From Sepioteuthis lessoniana (taxonomy: Eukaryota; Mollusca; Cephalopoda; Myopsida; Loliginidae): a stretch of DNA of 64,000 nucleotides. A program made the translations under genes and the position numbers. Positions 1 to 11,138 of the stretch are shown here, piece after piece (position 1 is the first letter of the stretch; each line of letters starts with the position of its first letter). The notes below the pieces were generated by a model that saw only the letters and a list, made by a program, of their open reading frames with translations, was not told the DNA's origin and searched no databases. The stretch spans positions 34,692,768-34,756,767 of the forward strand of contig OY757934.1 in the NCBI GenBank assembly GCA_963585895.1, in the 5' to 3' direction.

Positions 1-444
1 TATCCTGAAACTAACAAAGTCTTTTTGTATTGTATTGTGTTTAAACTTTTGACATGATGCTATAGCGTTACACTATAAATCTAGCTCAAACGGATCTTTT
101 TTGCCCATAAAAGAGTCTATAACAGGTACAATCACTCTGTGTCTGGGTGGACCAGGGAATAATGGCAATAAAGGAATGGCTCTACAATACGCTTTTGTGG
201 GAGGGTATTACATCTATTCAGGGGATACAGTTGACGTATTCTTGGCCCTAACCATATGTCAAATTTTTAGATTGAAGCTTTGATTTCAAAGATTAAGTTC
301 ACGAACTCGCTCAGCGAGGAAAAGGCTTTTCTTGAATGAAATAGCAATTTAATTTGAAAAGCTCAAAATAAAATTATCGCTTACTGGTGAATATTAAAAA
401 GTACCAGATTGGTAATGAAAAATAAAATGCAAAAATGAGTTTTA
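1..444. other. no recognisable feature
   Basis: AT-rich sequence. The short open frame at 101-283 has no recognisable motif and resembles nothing else in the window. Confidence 0.4.
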
Positions 445-809
445 TTTCGAAATATGCATGGACTGCTATCGAGGGGTTATGGATCATATAGAAGTCATAC
501 TTATCCGATGAAATAAACGCTGTTTATCCAAGCAGTCGTTGTGTCAATTCCACTCTATGGATGCACCAAATGGACGTTGACTAATCGTATAAAAAAAAGC
601 TAGACGGGCATTGCACAAAAATGCTATGAGCTATATTGAACAAATCTTGAGAGCAACATCCCGTAAAACAACAGCTGTACGGCCACCAACCTCCCATCTA
701 AAAAACTATCCAAATAAGACGAACAAGACACTGCTGGAGAAGTGGGGACGAACTCATAAGCGACTTTCTCCTATGGACCTCTTTACATGGGCGTGCCAGT
801 GTTGGATGA

Positions 810-811
<2 letters not shown>
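445..811 (+). mobile_element. APE-type LINE (RTE-like), C-terminal fragment
   Basis: Conceptual translation gives the C-terminal domain of the LINE family also found at 47.7, 56.1, 60.7 and 62.5 kb. About residues SYLSDEINAV, then VVVSIPLYGCTKWTLT, then in another frame KLDGHCTKML and QQLYGHQPPI, and finally RRTRHCWRSGDELISDFLLW. In-frame stops and at least one frameshift show that it is dead. It starts without the reverse transcriptase core, as expected for a 5'-truncated insertion, and stops at an AT repeat before the usual (ATG)n tail. The 141-residue open frame at 611-1036 is out of the LINE frame and is not a gene. Confidence 0.8.

Positions 812-840
<29 letters not shown>
812..840. repeat. 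(AT)n microsatellite
   Basis: Pure AT dinucleotide run lying exactly between fragments of two different LINE families. Confidence 0.95.
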
Positions 841-843
<3 letters not shown>

Positions 844-1048
844 AAAGGGTTGGAAAGTGGGTTTGAAGTGTTGGAAATCGGAGGACAAATCTATACTATC
901 CAAACTACAGTACTGTTATGATCGGCCAAAATTCTTTGTAGAGTTCTGGAGACCTAAGATCACCTGCTGTCACTCCGACTCTAGTGAAATGCCATCAGCT
1001 AAGACTAGTCTGAAAAACTTGCTAGGAGTATTATGATAATAATAATTA
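841..1048 (+). mobile_element. RLE-type LINE (R4/Dong-like), 3' end
   Basis: The translation reads FEVLEIGGQIYTIQTTVLL, then a stop, then AKIL and VLET, the last C-terminal residues of the family seen more fully at 13.3-13.8 kb and 57.8-58.3 kb. It contains stops. The 3' end runs into TTATGATAATAATAATTATA, an ATA/ATT-rich tail like the other copies. Only about 200 bp remain, so this is a strongly 5'-truncated insertion. The match to sister copies in the window is clear; placement in the R4/Dong group rests on the restriction-like endonuclease seen in the longer copies. Confidence 0.7.
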
Positions 1049-1700
1049 TAGCGAAGTTCTAATGCTTGGAATTTATGGTCAGCGAAAGTGAAAATACGTT
1101 TGATGCACCCTAATAAAATTGTATGAAATAAAAGAAACATAAACTCTTTTCTGCTTTAATGACACTTCGTTTTCTCATAAATGGTGTTTCCATGTTTGAA
1201 GAATCTACTGTATAAACTGCCGTATTAGATAGCACGCTGAGTGAAATCGGTAAATATGTGTGTGGGGATCAAGTATGTTTGATGTTTGAGGCTTGACCTT
1301 CAGTCAGAGCAAAATATTGTTTTTTGAAAATGTTACAGCAAAAGGTCATTATGTGAGCATCTCTCGCAAGGATAGATACGAGTTAACAAAGCGTAAAATA
1401 TGGTAAACGGGTCTATGAAATAAATAATGGGAAAGAGAATTGTATAAAGAAGACAAACTGAAATTCTTGTTTATCGATTTCTATGGAATAGAATACAGAA
1501 AGAGTCTTGTGCAAAATGAAAAAAAGAAGACTATTGATAGTTGGATTAAAGCTTGAATTTTAGCAGTTTATTTTATTTGTAAGCTAAATGAAATTATAAC
1601 TTTGCAGTGTTTCAATATAAGATATTCATATATTAGAAATTAACGGGCTGATAAATTCATCATAAAATGTTTTTAATGTTTATTTCAAACTTTCGGGGAT
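1049..1700. other. no recognisable feature
   Basis: AT-rich, with no coding signal or repeat seen. Confidence 0.4.
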
Positions 1701-1707
1701 CATTAAA

Positions 1708-2591
1708 TAAGTTTCCAGACTTTTTTTCGTATGGGCACTTTTATTGATAGTTTACACATGAAATTCTAGTCCCCTTCGAAGTAATCTCCCCTGGCTGCAA
1801 TGCACTTGTTGTACCGTTCCAACAACTTCTGGAAGGCACCATGGAAGTCTTTTTGTGTGAGCGTGTCAATGACCTTCGTCACAGCCTCTTTCATCTCCTC
1901 AATTGTCTCAACGACAGCCTCTGAGCTTAGGGAAAAACCAAAAGTCACAGGGAGCAAGGTCTGGACTATAAGGAGGGTGTGGAACTGTCTTGATGTTCAT
2001 CTTGGTCAAATAGTCTATGACAAGGATGGAGTTGTGGACTGGTACATTGTCCTGGTGGAAATGCTACTGACCCGATTCGAAGAGTGTTGGCCTCTTCCGA
2101 CGGAATTTCTTCCTGAACTCCCTTAAAACCTCAACATAGTAACCCTAACCCTAACCCTTTGGCCAATCAACTCTGGTCTATAGACTTTCCTACTCCTCCC
2201 ACACCTCTCATCATCCCTCACAAACTCCCTGCCTTCCTTGAATCTCTTATGCCACTCAAAAACTGATGCTCTATTCATGCAAGATGGTCGAAAAGCAGTC
2301 TGAAGCATTCCATACGTTTCTGTGGTATTTTTTTTTCAAGTTTAAAACAGAATTTTTTTGCATATAATCTTTCTAAAGTGTCCTCACGTCCAGATTGCAT
2401 TTTTAAAATTCACCAGCTGTGACAATCAGGCTTTAGTAGGTTGTATTCCAATTCCTTTTGTAGCTGTTCCTTTGAACCTGAAATCATAAAAATTTGTCAG
2501 TCATCTCATAAGATGTATAGCAACAACATATATAATTTTCAAGAGTCTACGACAATTTAAAATGCCTGTACAAAAAAAGTCTGGAAACTTA
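1708..2591 (-). mobile_element. mariner transposon copy 1, internally deleted
   Basis: The ends are inverted repeats: TAAGTTTCCAGACTTTTTTT at 1708-1727, with its complement ending at 2591. On the minus strand, 2308-2123 gives the N-terminal helix-turn-helix part (FEWHKRFKEGREFVRDDERCG). Then come a broken HQDNVPVHNS-type segment and YSPDLAPCDFWFFPK, the mariner DD(D) signatures. The open frame 1957-1766 ends EERYNKC..DYFEGD-like (LLERYNKCIAARGDYFEGD) before a stop. The middle of the transposase is missing, and at the gap (about 2141-2158) lie three copies of a telomere-like CCCTAA unit. The element is about 0.88 kb against about 1.3 kb for intact mariners. It is non-autonomous and dead. Confidence 0.9.
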
Positions 2592-4145
2592 CTGAAGGCA
2601 AAACGTATCAAATGTCTTTTTTTTTCTTTAAATGTGCAGCAGTGGCGTCTATTCATTGGAAGAAATACCTGTATTACTCACCCTACAAAAATTATCCCGT
2701 ACAAAAAATTGTTGATTAAGTTTAACATATTATCTAGTTTCGTTACGTAAATTTATACCTATTGTAAGGAATACTTAAAATTTATTAGCAGATATTCACC
2801 TTTGGGATTCTGATGAGAAGAATTCAGTTTAAAGTATTTTCTTTTGATAATATGACACAAGGATTGAAAATGGGTAAAAGTTTGAAATTCAGACTTGGTA
2901 AGCCAATACGCATTTCTTTTGATATTTCTTGTCTACAATAGATATACTAATTATTTACTTACTTTGTTTCAGTAAAATTTATTACTTATTATCATAGTCC
3001 TAGAATGATAACATTGACTTAAATCAATTTAATTATGCAAATAGAAATTATTCTATTTCAATGAATTAAGCTTTTTTCAAATCTGTTAAATTTCTTTGAA
3101 AGTTTTGCTCAGAAATTAATTATTATAAACAACTAACACTTCTTTTTTATATGTGAAATAGATAAAAAAATATTTATTTTCATTTAAGATTATAACAGTC
3201 TTATTTGCTTGCGTCAGCATATTTTACAGGACCCATCACTGATGTACACAGCAAATAGAACCTTTTGAGGGGGGTTCCTATAACCACAGACAAGCAGACG
3301 TTCGGTGCCTTTTAACGTGTTCTTATCCAATTAACCTCTTTTTCGTTCCACTTTCAAAATTGGTTCTGTAAGGAATAAAGAGTAAGGAACCACACAAACA
3401 CAATATTTTTTCCAAGGGAGTTTGATTTCAGAGTTTTCCATCTTTAGATTCGTTGCTCTTCCATTTTACTTATTGCTGAGTAGTGTTTAAAAAAGTAGGA
3501 TACATGCCTTTTCGAAATATATGGGGGAAATGATGAAAAGTTTTCGGTCCAACAAAGAAGGAAATTGACTATAGTTTTAAAGGGAAAGAAATTGGAGAAA
3601 CGATTTGCCCAGTGTGTTGAAATGCAAGATAAACGTGTGTTCTAGCGTCTTTTCCATGACCCTTGATCATTCCTCTCTTGGACAGGCCAAGAATTTTTCT
3701 GTAACCCTCGTACTAAAATAATTTTAGAAAACCTTTTTTCAATTAAACCAGAAATCGACCGTCATGATCCGAGGTTTAGTGATAAAGAAGTTCTGTTTAT
3801 TTTTACGATCTATAAATGATTTGATGACCAGTAAGTGTCAATATCTTAGCGTTTATCATCCGGATGGAAAATGTTAACGTGTTACTTAAAAGCCTTACTA
3901 ATATTTTTAAAGTGTACCCTTGACGTTTCTAACAAGTTTCCCAAGTGGTATTTAAGTCTGGCAATGCCACTTCAACTATTATTTTTTCACTTATTTATTT
4001 TTGATTGTATTCATTTATTTATTTTGTTGTTATTCATCGGAGCATTTGCACAGCTAACAGTGAGCTTTTATTTACCATTAATCTCCCTAGGACCGAATAA
4101 TCAGGCTTACGGTAAAATGGTTTTAGTGGTAATTACTTCACACAT
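2592..4145. other. no recognisable feature
   Basis: AT-rich. The segment around 3200-3420 has higher complexity but no motif I recognise. The 105-residue open frame at 3871-4188 is hydrophobic by base composition and runs into a SINE tail, so I do not call it a gene. Confidence 0.4.
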
Positions 4146-4149
4146 TCTG

Positions 4150-4400
4150 TTTTGGTTTGGTTTGGTTTGTTTTGCTTTCTTTGTTTAATGGCATATCAAC
4201 CTTCATTGGTTGTTTAAATCCAAAGCCATTGATGTAGAAGAACAGTAGTGGTACTATTTAACCAACACCAGGGAGGGTAACGGAGTTCATACCTTTCCAA
4301 AGGATATTTGTCCAAAAGTGAACGTAATAGCACAACTCGAGATCGAACTCACTACGATGTCAAAATTGAGCATGTTAGCCATTACGCCACGGGGAATCCC
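4150..4400 (-). mobile_element. SINE D, tRNA-derived
   Basis: Read on the minus strand, the head CCCCGTGGCGTAATGGCTAA resembles a tRNA 5' half with a pol III box A, followed about 40 bases later by GTGAGTTCGATCTCG as box B. The body carries GGAAAGGTATGAACTCC and TTGGTTAAATAGTACC. The tail reads GGTTGATATGCCATTAAAC and ends in AACC/AAAC repeats. A second copy is at 43.5 kb. The head and body match SINE B (10.3 and 38.5 kb), while the tail matches SINE C (18.7, 25.7, 42.0 and 55.9 kb). Confidence 0.75.
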
Positions 4401-5376
4401 TCCCAGTCTGTTTTTAGTACAAATAATTTTATATATTTTCAGCTTGAGCAGTTTTACTCTCAATAATAAATCAAATCGACTGAAATTAAGCAAATACAAA
4501 GCAATTTTTTCTTCAAATATTTAGTGGAAATATATTCTAAAATGATCGATGACAAATCAAAATGCATTTTTGAATATGTCACATTCGGAATCAGCTCTTT
4601 AAAAACGACGCATTTTCAAAGATTTGTTTACAAATTTCTCTAAAAACCCATTTACATATTTACTTCATTTGAATTGTTTTTATTTTTATTTGTTAGAAAC
4701 TGCTAATCAGTTTTTCATGAGAAATAAAACATTTTAGAATTCTCCCACTATCACTGCAGGCTAAAATGACATTACATTTTCAATTTGATTTTTATTTCAT
4801 GTAAAACGCACATCCATTCATTTCCAATGTTGTCTATATTTCTTTTACCTAATCAACAAATAATTTGCGCAGCAAGTTTCTCATTTTCACTCGCCTATTT
4901 AGTGTTAAACAATCAATTAGCATTAACTTTCTTTGTGTGCATCTCTTAATTCCGATTAAACTGTTACATTTGATATATACTTTAAAAATTAAGTTCCTGT
5001 TTATATCTAATATGCCTAAACATGGAAAAGATGTGGCTGGCTTGGTCGGTATTTTTATAAAAAGTATATTTATTAAAGGTGTTTAAATATTTAATACAAA
5101 ATTCACAGCCAATTTATCCAATGTAATTTCATCCCCGCTTTAATAACATTTAAAAAAAAACTATTCGGAATGTTTCCTATAATTTCACAGATTCAAACAT
5201 TTTAATCAACAAAGGTATAAAAAGCGTCAAGTGCATCCTTCTTGTGTTTTTTTATTTAGTTCTTCGTTTATAATTGTCGTATATTTGAAAATAAATTCAT
5301 CCTTTAACTAAAGCCACGCTTTTCAGTCTTAAATTTTTATTTAAACATTCTGAACATATTTTCAACGGAACTTGGT
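4401..5376. other. no recognisable feature
   Basis: AT-rich sequence with no coding signal or repeat recognised. Confidence 0.4.
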
Positions 5377-5380
5377 GCTT

Positions 5381-5416
5381 TGTACATACATACATACATA
5401 CATACATATATGTACA
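5381..5416. repeat. (CATA)n microsatellite
   Basis: CATA tetranucleotides followed by ATATATGTACATGCAT. Confidence 0.9.
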
Positions 5417-5464
5417 TGCATAAAGTAGATAGAAATATATATGTATGAAGATATAGATATATAC

Positions 5465-5568
5465 GAATGGACTGAAATCCAGGGAAAGGAGTAGCGCCCT
5501 CCCCTACACCTGGGTGTTGTAGCTACTGAAAAGGGAGCCTTCGGGTTCCCCTCGACAACAGTCGCTAA

Positions 5569-5572
<4 letters not shown>
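5465..5572 (+). mobile_element. SINE A fragment (3' part)
   Basis: Matches the 3' half of the SINE copies at 19.5, 23.0 and 39.0 kb: AGTAGCGCCCTCCCCTACAC, GGGAGCCTTCGGGTTCCCC and GTCGCTAACTT. The tRNA-like head is absent, and the (TTAC)n tail is replaced by the AT/TG microsatellite. Confidence 0.85.
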
Positions 5573-5667
<95 letters not shown>

Positions 5668-5702
5668 TAGATAGATAGATAGATAGATAGATCTATCTAT
5701 CA
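5571..5702. repeat. compound microsatellite (AT)n(TG)n(GATA)n
   Basis: AT repeats at 5571-5600, TG repeats at 5601-5664, then GATA units that turn into CTAT units at about 5693, forming a short inverted repeat. Confidence 0.95.
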
Positions 5703-7125
5703 GACTGTCATTCTCTTCGTATCTATCAATTTAGTTGTGTTAAAATAAGTCATGTTTCCAAGTTGCATTCTTCACAATATAGTTTTTATTCTCCTATCCT
5801 TAATTCATTAACAACAAGATTCCATCCAAATATACGAACATTTGTAATTAAAAAGTGAGCAAATTTGTATTCATCAATTCCTGTTACAGCGGTTTATCGT
5901 CTCTAAAGGTAAAGTAGAATTTTATTTGACTAACCGATTAAATTGTCATTGGTCTTCTTTCCCTAACAGATTGTCATTACTTCTGTTTCTTTAATAGATA
6001 ACTAAATTCTTATTAAGACGCATAAACAACTGTTCCCCTTCAGGAGAACATTCCCACTAGTCAAGAAAAGGCAAAGATTAGGCTTGTAAGGCAGGGATTT
6101 TGAGGCTAGGCTTGTGATAATTGTTTCAAACCTCCCAATTGCGATTGCTGGTAATAAATAATACGTGTAGAAATTTTTGAATAGCTACCTTTTTTCTTCA
6201 TCTTCCACGTAAGGGAACGAAACTGTCGTTATTGTTAATGAAACCGAACTACATGAAAAGAAAAATACGAAAAATATGTCATTTTGCAATCAGCATGGTA
6301 TAACTTAGGCATCGAGTGCTTTCGTTCTCCCGGCAGCCATTATCATGGTAAGATACGGAGGTCTAGTGTACCTATCTTCGAACACAACTCAAAGAGGCTT
6401 TTCCTGATTTATCCACGTTAAATAATCAAAGAGGTTGATTCTCTCTTCTTCGACACGTACAAATGACACCTAATTGGAAGCCGTCAAAAGCAATCTAACT
6501 GATGTCAGGAACTACGACAAATATCAAGAATACGTTATTCTTCCAAAAACAAATGTAAAGTGTTCTCTTTACATCTATGCCCTTTCGCTTTCAAAAGACT
6601 CGGGCTAATTTCAAAGCGCTCTATAATCGACGGAAGGAATACGTCGTTAGATAACACCGGACAAAATGTAAATTCCTTTGCGCGCAAATATCTTTAAAAA
6701 AATTAACTATCCACCCATATAAACTTATATAACATTTCCGAAGCGTTTCTAACCATTGTGCTTTTTCATATCCCTAATCGTTTATCTATCTATAATAACA
6801 CCAAAGTATGTCAACTGATCTTTACCAATTTTTCTAGAGGCATCCCAGAATAATGCATGCATAAAAACCCTCAGTCCTGGTCCCTTCAAGACTATATGAC
6901 CGGAACAATGTCATTTTATAGAAATTCAAATTTTTGCTATATGGAAAAGTTGTGTAACACGTACATAAATAAGGCAATTGGGAATCAACTTCTACTTTGC
7001 ATCCCTCAAAAGATTTTGGTTGATTAAAATAATAATCTTGTCTACAATACATAGAATAATCATTTTCCATTGAAGATGGTCACATGAATTGATAATAAAG
7101 ACTGAAAAAAAAAAAACAGTACATA
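5703..7125. other. no recognisable feature
   Basis: Single-copy-looking sequence with moderately higher GC around 6300-6680. No open frame, splice pattern or repeat family recognised. Confidence 0.4.
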
Positions 7126-7416
7126 TGTTGTATATTGACCTTCGGCCCGGCCAAACATGCCATTTCAAAGACGCGGAAGTGACACATTCCGATGGCCAGT
7201 TATGGGAAGAAATCGCGTAGGCGGGCTTGGCGGACAATATGGACAAGGTAAAATCCCACGGTACAGTCACAGACTGATGCACCGGAAGAGAGTGACCTGT
7301 GAACTGCATGACAGTTATTTCCGCTTGATGACGATCAAACATGCCATTTCAAGGACGGCGGAAGTGACACATTCCGAAGGCTAGTTATGGGGAGATATTG
7401 AGTGGGCGATTGAACT

Positions 7417-7425
7417 ATTATATAA
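7417..7425 (+). promoter_or_regulatory. TATA-like box inside solo LTR alpha
   Basis: ATTATATAA lies in GC-richer LTR sequence about 300 bp upstream of the AATAAA. It is the likely old U3 promoter; present activity is unknown. Confidence 0.5.
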
Positions 7426-7727
7426 CTCGGTGAAGACAGGAGGTCAGTTAGTTGGAGACAAGATGTGGTAGAGAAAGCCAGCACCCGGCAGAAGGGGCCC
7501 TCGGGGCCCCCGATTGAGTTTGGAGACCAGACCCGTTGGTGACAAGATGCGGTAGAGAAAGCCAGCACCCAGCGGGGTGGGCCCCCAGGCCTCCGGTTGA
7601 GCAGCACAGGAGAACGGGAAAGAAACGCAGTTATAGCCAAAAGAGTAGGGGTCAATATGTTGCAGTTCTGTTCGGTCTCCAACTCCCTCTCACAGTAAAA
7701 CCTTGAGCAACCCTTTCGAACCCTTTC

Positions 7728-7733
7728 AATAAA
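7728..7733 (+). terminator. polyadenylation signal of solo LTR alpha
   Basis: AATAAA followed by GTGAGAGGTATATT. A similar AATAAAGTGAGAG occurs at 22758 in another LTR-like segment. Confidence 0.55.
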
Positions 7734-7831
7734 GTGAGAGGTATATTTTTCTAAAAGAAGTGTCTTAGCCTGTCTTCATTGTGTGGTTGTGTTTATGCAT
7801 GCATCAGTATTATATGAGTATACAACACATA

Positions 7832-8780
7832 TTGTCTAAAATAAATATTTTTTTATTTTTTAAATTAAACTCTACTTAAAAATTTAACACATCATTGTCA
7901 GCTGAAAAGCATCCAACTGTACAGATATATCTACGTTAGAATAAAAAAATAATCTGTATGTTTAATAACATATAAAACAAGTTTATAAAAATCTAAATCC
8001 TTTAAGTTTAACAAAGAATTTTTGTTCATATTTGAAACCCGATCGATACAAGATACCTGTGTGAGTTTTAAATGAATGTTATTAAAATATTGTATACAAC
8101 TTGTGCCTTCTTTAACATATAGCTACTTATTACTGATGATTTGCAACTTTGAAATTTTAAGTCTGAATATCCTTTCTTCTTGTTTTTAATGTCTTAAACT
8201 AAAGCTTTTTTTTAACAAGATCTACAGAACGATATCTTCCTATTTGGAGTCGATGATCTGTTTTAATATAACTATTAACTTATGAGCATCTCAACACTAA
8301 CTTCCGATTTTAAGTTTAGTTTCATGTTAAAACAATATCCAATAAATTAAAACTTTTATCCAATAAAATATTTTAGAATTAATATACAAGAAATGTGATA
8401 TAATTATGAACAAAAGAAATACAAAAAAACGGAGATATTCAATAGAAGAGTCAATATATTTTTTTTTTCTTTTTTTTAATTCCCCTGATTAATATAAAAA
8501 AAAAAACAGAAACATTTTTCTACTGATTTTTAGATTCCAGTTGATTGATCATGATTATGTATTCTTTTCTTCATATTTGGTATTCTTATTTTATATAAAT
8601 AAGTTTTTTTTTTTCATGCACTCTGAGATGGATTCTGAGCCCAAATACAAAGATACAACATTTTGGACTGAGAATGCAATTCACAGGAGTTAGTAGTGTC
8701 ATGTCTTTCGCTAATGTCTGCGATTTCCATGCAGATTTCAGGCATCAGGTACGTGTTGATTTGAATGATTTAGCTGCCTA
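7832..8780. other. no recognisable feature
   Basis: Very AT-rich with poly-A and poly-T runs, for example near 8460-8505. No gene seen. Confidence 0.4.
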
Positions 8781-8784
8781 ACAG

Positions 8785-9115
8785 TAGGTAAACTACCAGC
8801 GTCCCAAGTGGATTAAGTTTGTCGCTACATTACCGGAGGATGGCCTTCAAAATATACCAGTGTTATTGTGTTAGATATTAAAACGGCACTCATCTCCTGG
8901 AAAACTGACCACTAACAGTGGACAGTCCAGACTGCTAACAGAAAATGGCATCAACGAATCCACAGAGTCAATGTGAAAGAAAAAGAAGCTGCGCTACGAC
9001 GACAGGACAAGCATTTTCTCCTACCTTCTCTTGTGGCTATTGTGACAGGTCTTACTTATCTCATATAAGCCTCATCAGCCACCTGCGTACATGCATCAGT
9101 CGAGGAGCGCCTTCA
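8785..9115 (+). mobile_element. third LINE family, C-terminal zinc-finger end (probable)
   Basis: One frame gives KWIKFVATLPEDGLQNIP, resembling the RWxGHVxRMPDxRLPK-type stretch of many LINE proteins. Another gives RKWHQRIHRVNVKEKEAA. The end reads FSCGYCDRSYLSHISLISHL followed by RTC and a stop at about 9107. The CxxC and HxxxC spacing matches the C-terminal zinc-finger motif of several APE-type LINEs. Frames change, so it is a relic. Assignment is by motif pattern only; no second copy is present here to support it. Confidence 0.5.
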
Positions 9116-9173
9116 TAAATCTTCGTTTGAGAATCAAGATAAGATGCTATATTCAGAACCAATGTACAATATA

Positions 9174-9272
9174 CAATACTAATATACAATATACGGTACT
9201 AATATAGAATTAAATTCATCAATATGCAATACTAATATACAATATACGATACTAATATAGTATTAGATTTTA
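9174..9272. repeat. diverged tandem duplication, 53-bp unit
   Basis: The segment starting CAATACTAATATACAATATA at 9174 repeats at 9227 with few differences. Confidence 0.8.
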
Positions 9273-9539
9273 CCTTGAATAAAAATTCTTGTTTGCTAAG
9301 TCACTTTCGCCCATTGATATTGATGATAACATTCAATTTATTTCTATTTAATTCTCTTTTTGCAATTGATAAATATGAGCTTATCATTCGTGATTCCTTA
9401 AAGAGTTTCTGAGTCCAAACTTAGAGGTACAGCGTTTTCTCCAGGATGAACTCAGGAAGTCATCTCTAAGAGATGATGGCACATCTGGTTCCTTCTTATG
9501 TCTTCAAATATGATACAGATTTCCTGTTGTCGGTTCCTA

Positions 9540-9800
9540 TTAACTTGAAACATTTGGCAACTTGATTGTCAGTACAGCGTCAAGATGAGTGTTTAGTCGC
9601 TGCATTGCTTGAATATGGCATTTAGTTGATCTTAGGAACACTTTTGCTTTTATCAATAACTGCATGTACATTCTTAACTCTCTGTATAAGGTCCAGCTGG
9701 ATAGTTTTAGCCTCTTTAGAACTTGTGTGATAATCATACGTTTAAAGTTGGTAATATTTGCCTTGTGTAGAATATTCATATGAGCGATCCGGTCACGCCA
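9540..9800 (-). mobile_element. possible LINE C-terminal domain relic
   Basis: The minus-strand frame reads WRDRIAHMNILHKANITNFK then RMIITQVLKRLKL, loosely like the post-RT segment W-x-D-x-I-x-x-x-x-ILxxA that precedes the RWxGH motif of LINE proteins. It lies within 450 bp of the LINE end at 8.8-9.1 kb, on the opposite strand. The match is weak and could be chance. Confidence 0.25.
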
Positions 9801-10264
9801 TATAATTTTCCGAATGTTTTAGAAACAGCGGACTTCCATTGATTTGCAAGTATTTCAGCAATTGAGAAGGAAAGTTAAATAACCTTGTCGATACTGACTT
9901 TGATTTAGCATGCAAGGTCATGACTGAACAAGGATGTATGATCAAAAAGTAACGAGACTGGATTTTAAATTCTTTTTAATCTTAAAGTTCAAAATTTAAA
10001 TGAATAAATGTGAACAATTGGTCAATTTATATGATAGAATGATTTCGTCTAAATGAGTCGGTACCATTTTGAAAAAATATGAAACAATCTCGATTCTTTT
10101 AAAATCTTTTGGTGAAACACAGGACTATGCAAATTCAGTAGCCTCCATTCTGCCCTGGCCTAGGTTTGTGCTACTTTTATTTTAGTTTATTTATTCATTT
10201 ATCGATTCATTGTTTTACCAAACCTAATATTTATCTAAAACGTTCGTATGAGGACGCAGAAGAC
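9801..10264. other. no recognisable feature
   Basis: AT-rich sequence with no repeat or coding signal recognised. Confidence 0.4.
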
Positions 10265-10278
10265 ATTAAAAGAAATAC

Positions 10279-11124
10279 GTGGTGTAATGGTTATCGTCGT
10301 AGTGTAATATAATGGCCGAGGGATTTCGTTTTATGCCTTTGGGTTTAGTTAGGCTGAGAACCTTTCGGCTCAGTGCATGGGTTACTTAGATGCAACATTA
10401 ACACAGGTGTTTGCGCGCGCACGCGGAGCTGACGTGTCACTCAGAGATGTCACAATTGCCCAGATGGGAAACGGGGGTTACAGAGTGCGGGTGACGTAAC
10501 GCACCGTAAGCGCGCAGAGGATTTTGGGAATTTTGAAGAAAGTTAGTAGAGTTGAGAACTGGACACCGAACGAGAAGGGTTGACTTTCGCTTGCTCGCGG
10601 AGGCCTGGGGTGGGTGTCGCACGAGATGGGGGGGGGCAGATAAAAAAAAGCCGGAATAGAAAGAATGTGTATCTCTCTCCTTATGTCGAAGAACCTTTAA
10701 ACTCAAAGGTAATAAAAAGTTTCGCACCTGAACTAAGAAGTTGTAAGTGTTTTTCGTGTTTCGAGATTCCTATGTTCCATGTATATGTTATATATATATG
10801 TTATATCAGTATATGAAGATCCCATGTACAATTCGCATATCTGTATCATGGGTATGGTACAGTAGGAAATGGATACGGCGATAACGAGTTCAAATCCTGG
10901 ACGAGACTGATAGCATTTCACATAGCATTAATACCCTTGAGAAAGGTATGAATCCCATTATTCTCCCTCCAGCTATTGGTAAATAGTAGGATAGACTAGG
11001 TTCTTCAGCCTGATTGAAGCAACTAGTCTAGGAGAAGGAAAACCCTGAAATCAAACCTGTTAAACACCACTTAAAAATTGACCTTGTGTCATATCCTGCC
11101 CGAACAGAGGGGTTGGTAAATATG
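10279..11124 (+). mobile_element. SINE B, tRNA-derived, split by an LTR
   Basis: Flanked by a perfect 14-bp target-site duplication ATTAAAAGAAATAC (10265-10278 and 11125-11138). The head GTGGTGTAATGGTTATCGTC is tRNA-like (box A). It is interrupted at 10302 and resumes at 10862 with GAAATGG..CGAGTTCAAATCCTGG (box B). The body carries GAAAGGTATGAATCCC, TCTCCCTCCAGC and TAGTCTAGGAGAAGG. The 3' end reads ACCTTGTGTCATATCCTGCC then GGGGTTGG. Without the LTR it is about 290 bp. It matches the copy at 38.46 kb. Confidence 0.92.
10303..10861 (+). mobile_element. solo LTR beta nested in SINE B
   Basis: Begins TGTAATATAATGG and ends GGTATGGTACA, with a 4-bp target-site duplication GTAG (10299-10302 and 10862-10865). 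Removing it restores a continuous SINE. It contains a GC-rich block with GCGCGCGCACGCGG, the string TCTCTCTCCTTATGTCGAAG and an AATAAA at about 10713-10718. A related copy at 52.2-52.9 kb shares GTGTCGAAGAACC and the polyadenylation region. No internal retroelement coding part is present. The minus-strand 96-residue frame here is incidental. Confidence 0.88.
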
Positions 11125-11138
11125 ATTAAAAGAAATAC

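Larger units (their letters stand above)
7126..7827 (+). mobile_element. solo LTR alpha with target-site duplication
   Basis: The segment begins TGTTGTATA and ends TATACAACA, a perfect 9-bp terminal inverted repeat with TG..CA ends. It is flanked by the direct repeat CATA (7122-7125 and 7828-7831). It holds a TATA-like ATTATATAA at 7417-7425 and a polyadenylation signal AATAAA at 7728-7733, placed as in an LTR promoter and terminator. Two internal segments are duplicated: 7153-7207 with 7337-7392, and 7451-7534 with 7535-7605. No gag-pol body is adjacent, so it is a solo LTR left by recombination (inference). A 4-bp duplication suits a Gypsy-like element, but the family is not proven. Confidence 0.82.

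Noticed and set aside
611..1036. 141-residue open frame
   Set aside because: It reads out of frame through two LINE relics and an AT repeat; the true LINE frames are different and broken.
2141..2158. Telomere-type repeats considered as a chromosome end or fusion point
   Set aside because: Only three units, inside a mariner element and shared with another copy of it at 20.5 kb.
3871..4188. 105-residue hydrophobic frame considered as a membrane protein
   Set aside because: Hydrophobicity comes from T-rich DNA, and the end lies in a SINE tail.
10279..10301. tRNA-like sequence considered as a tRNA gene
   Set aside because: Box A and box B are present, but no cloverleaf or acceptor pairing; it is the head of a SINE, and other SINE heads look the same.
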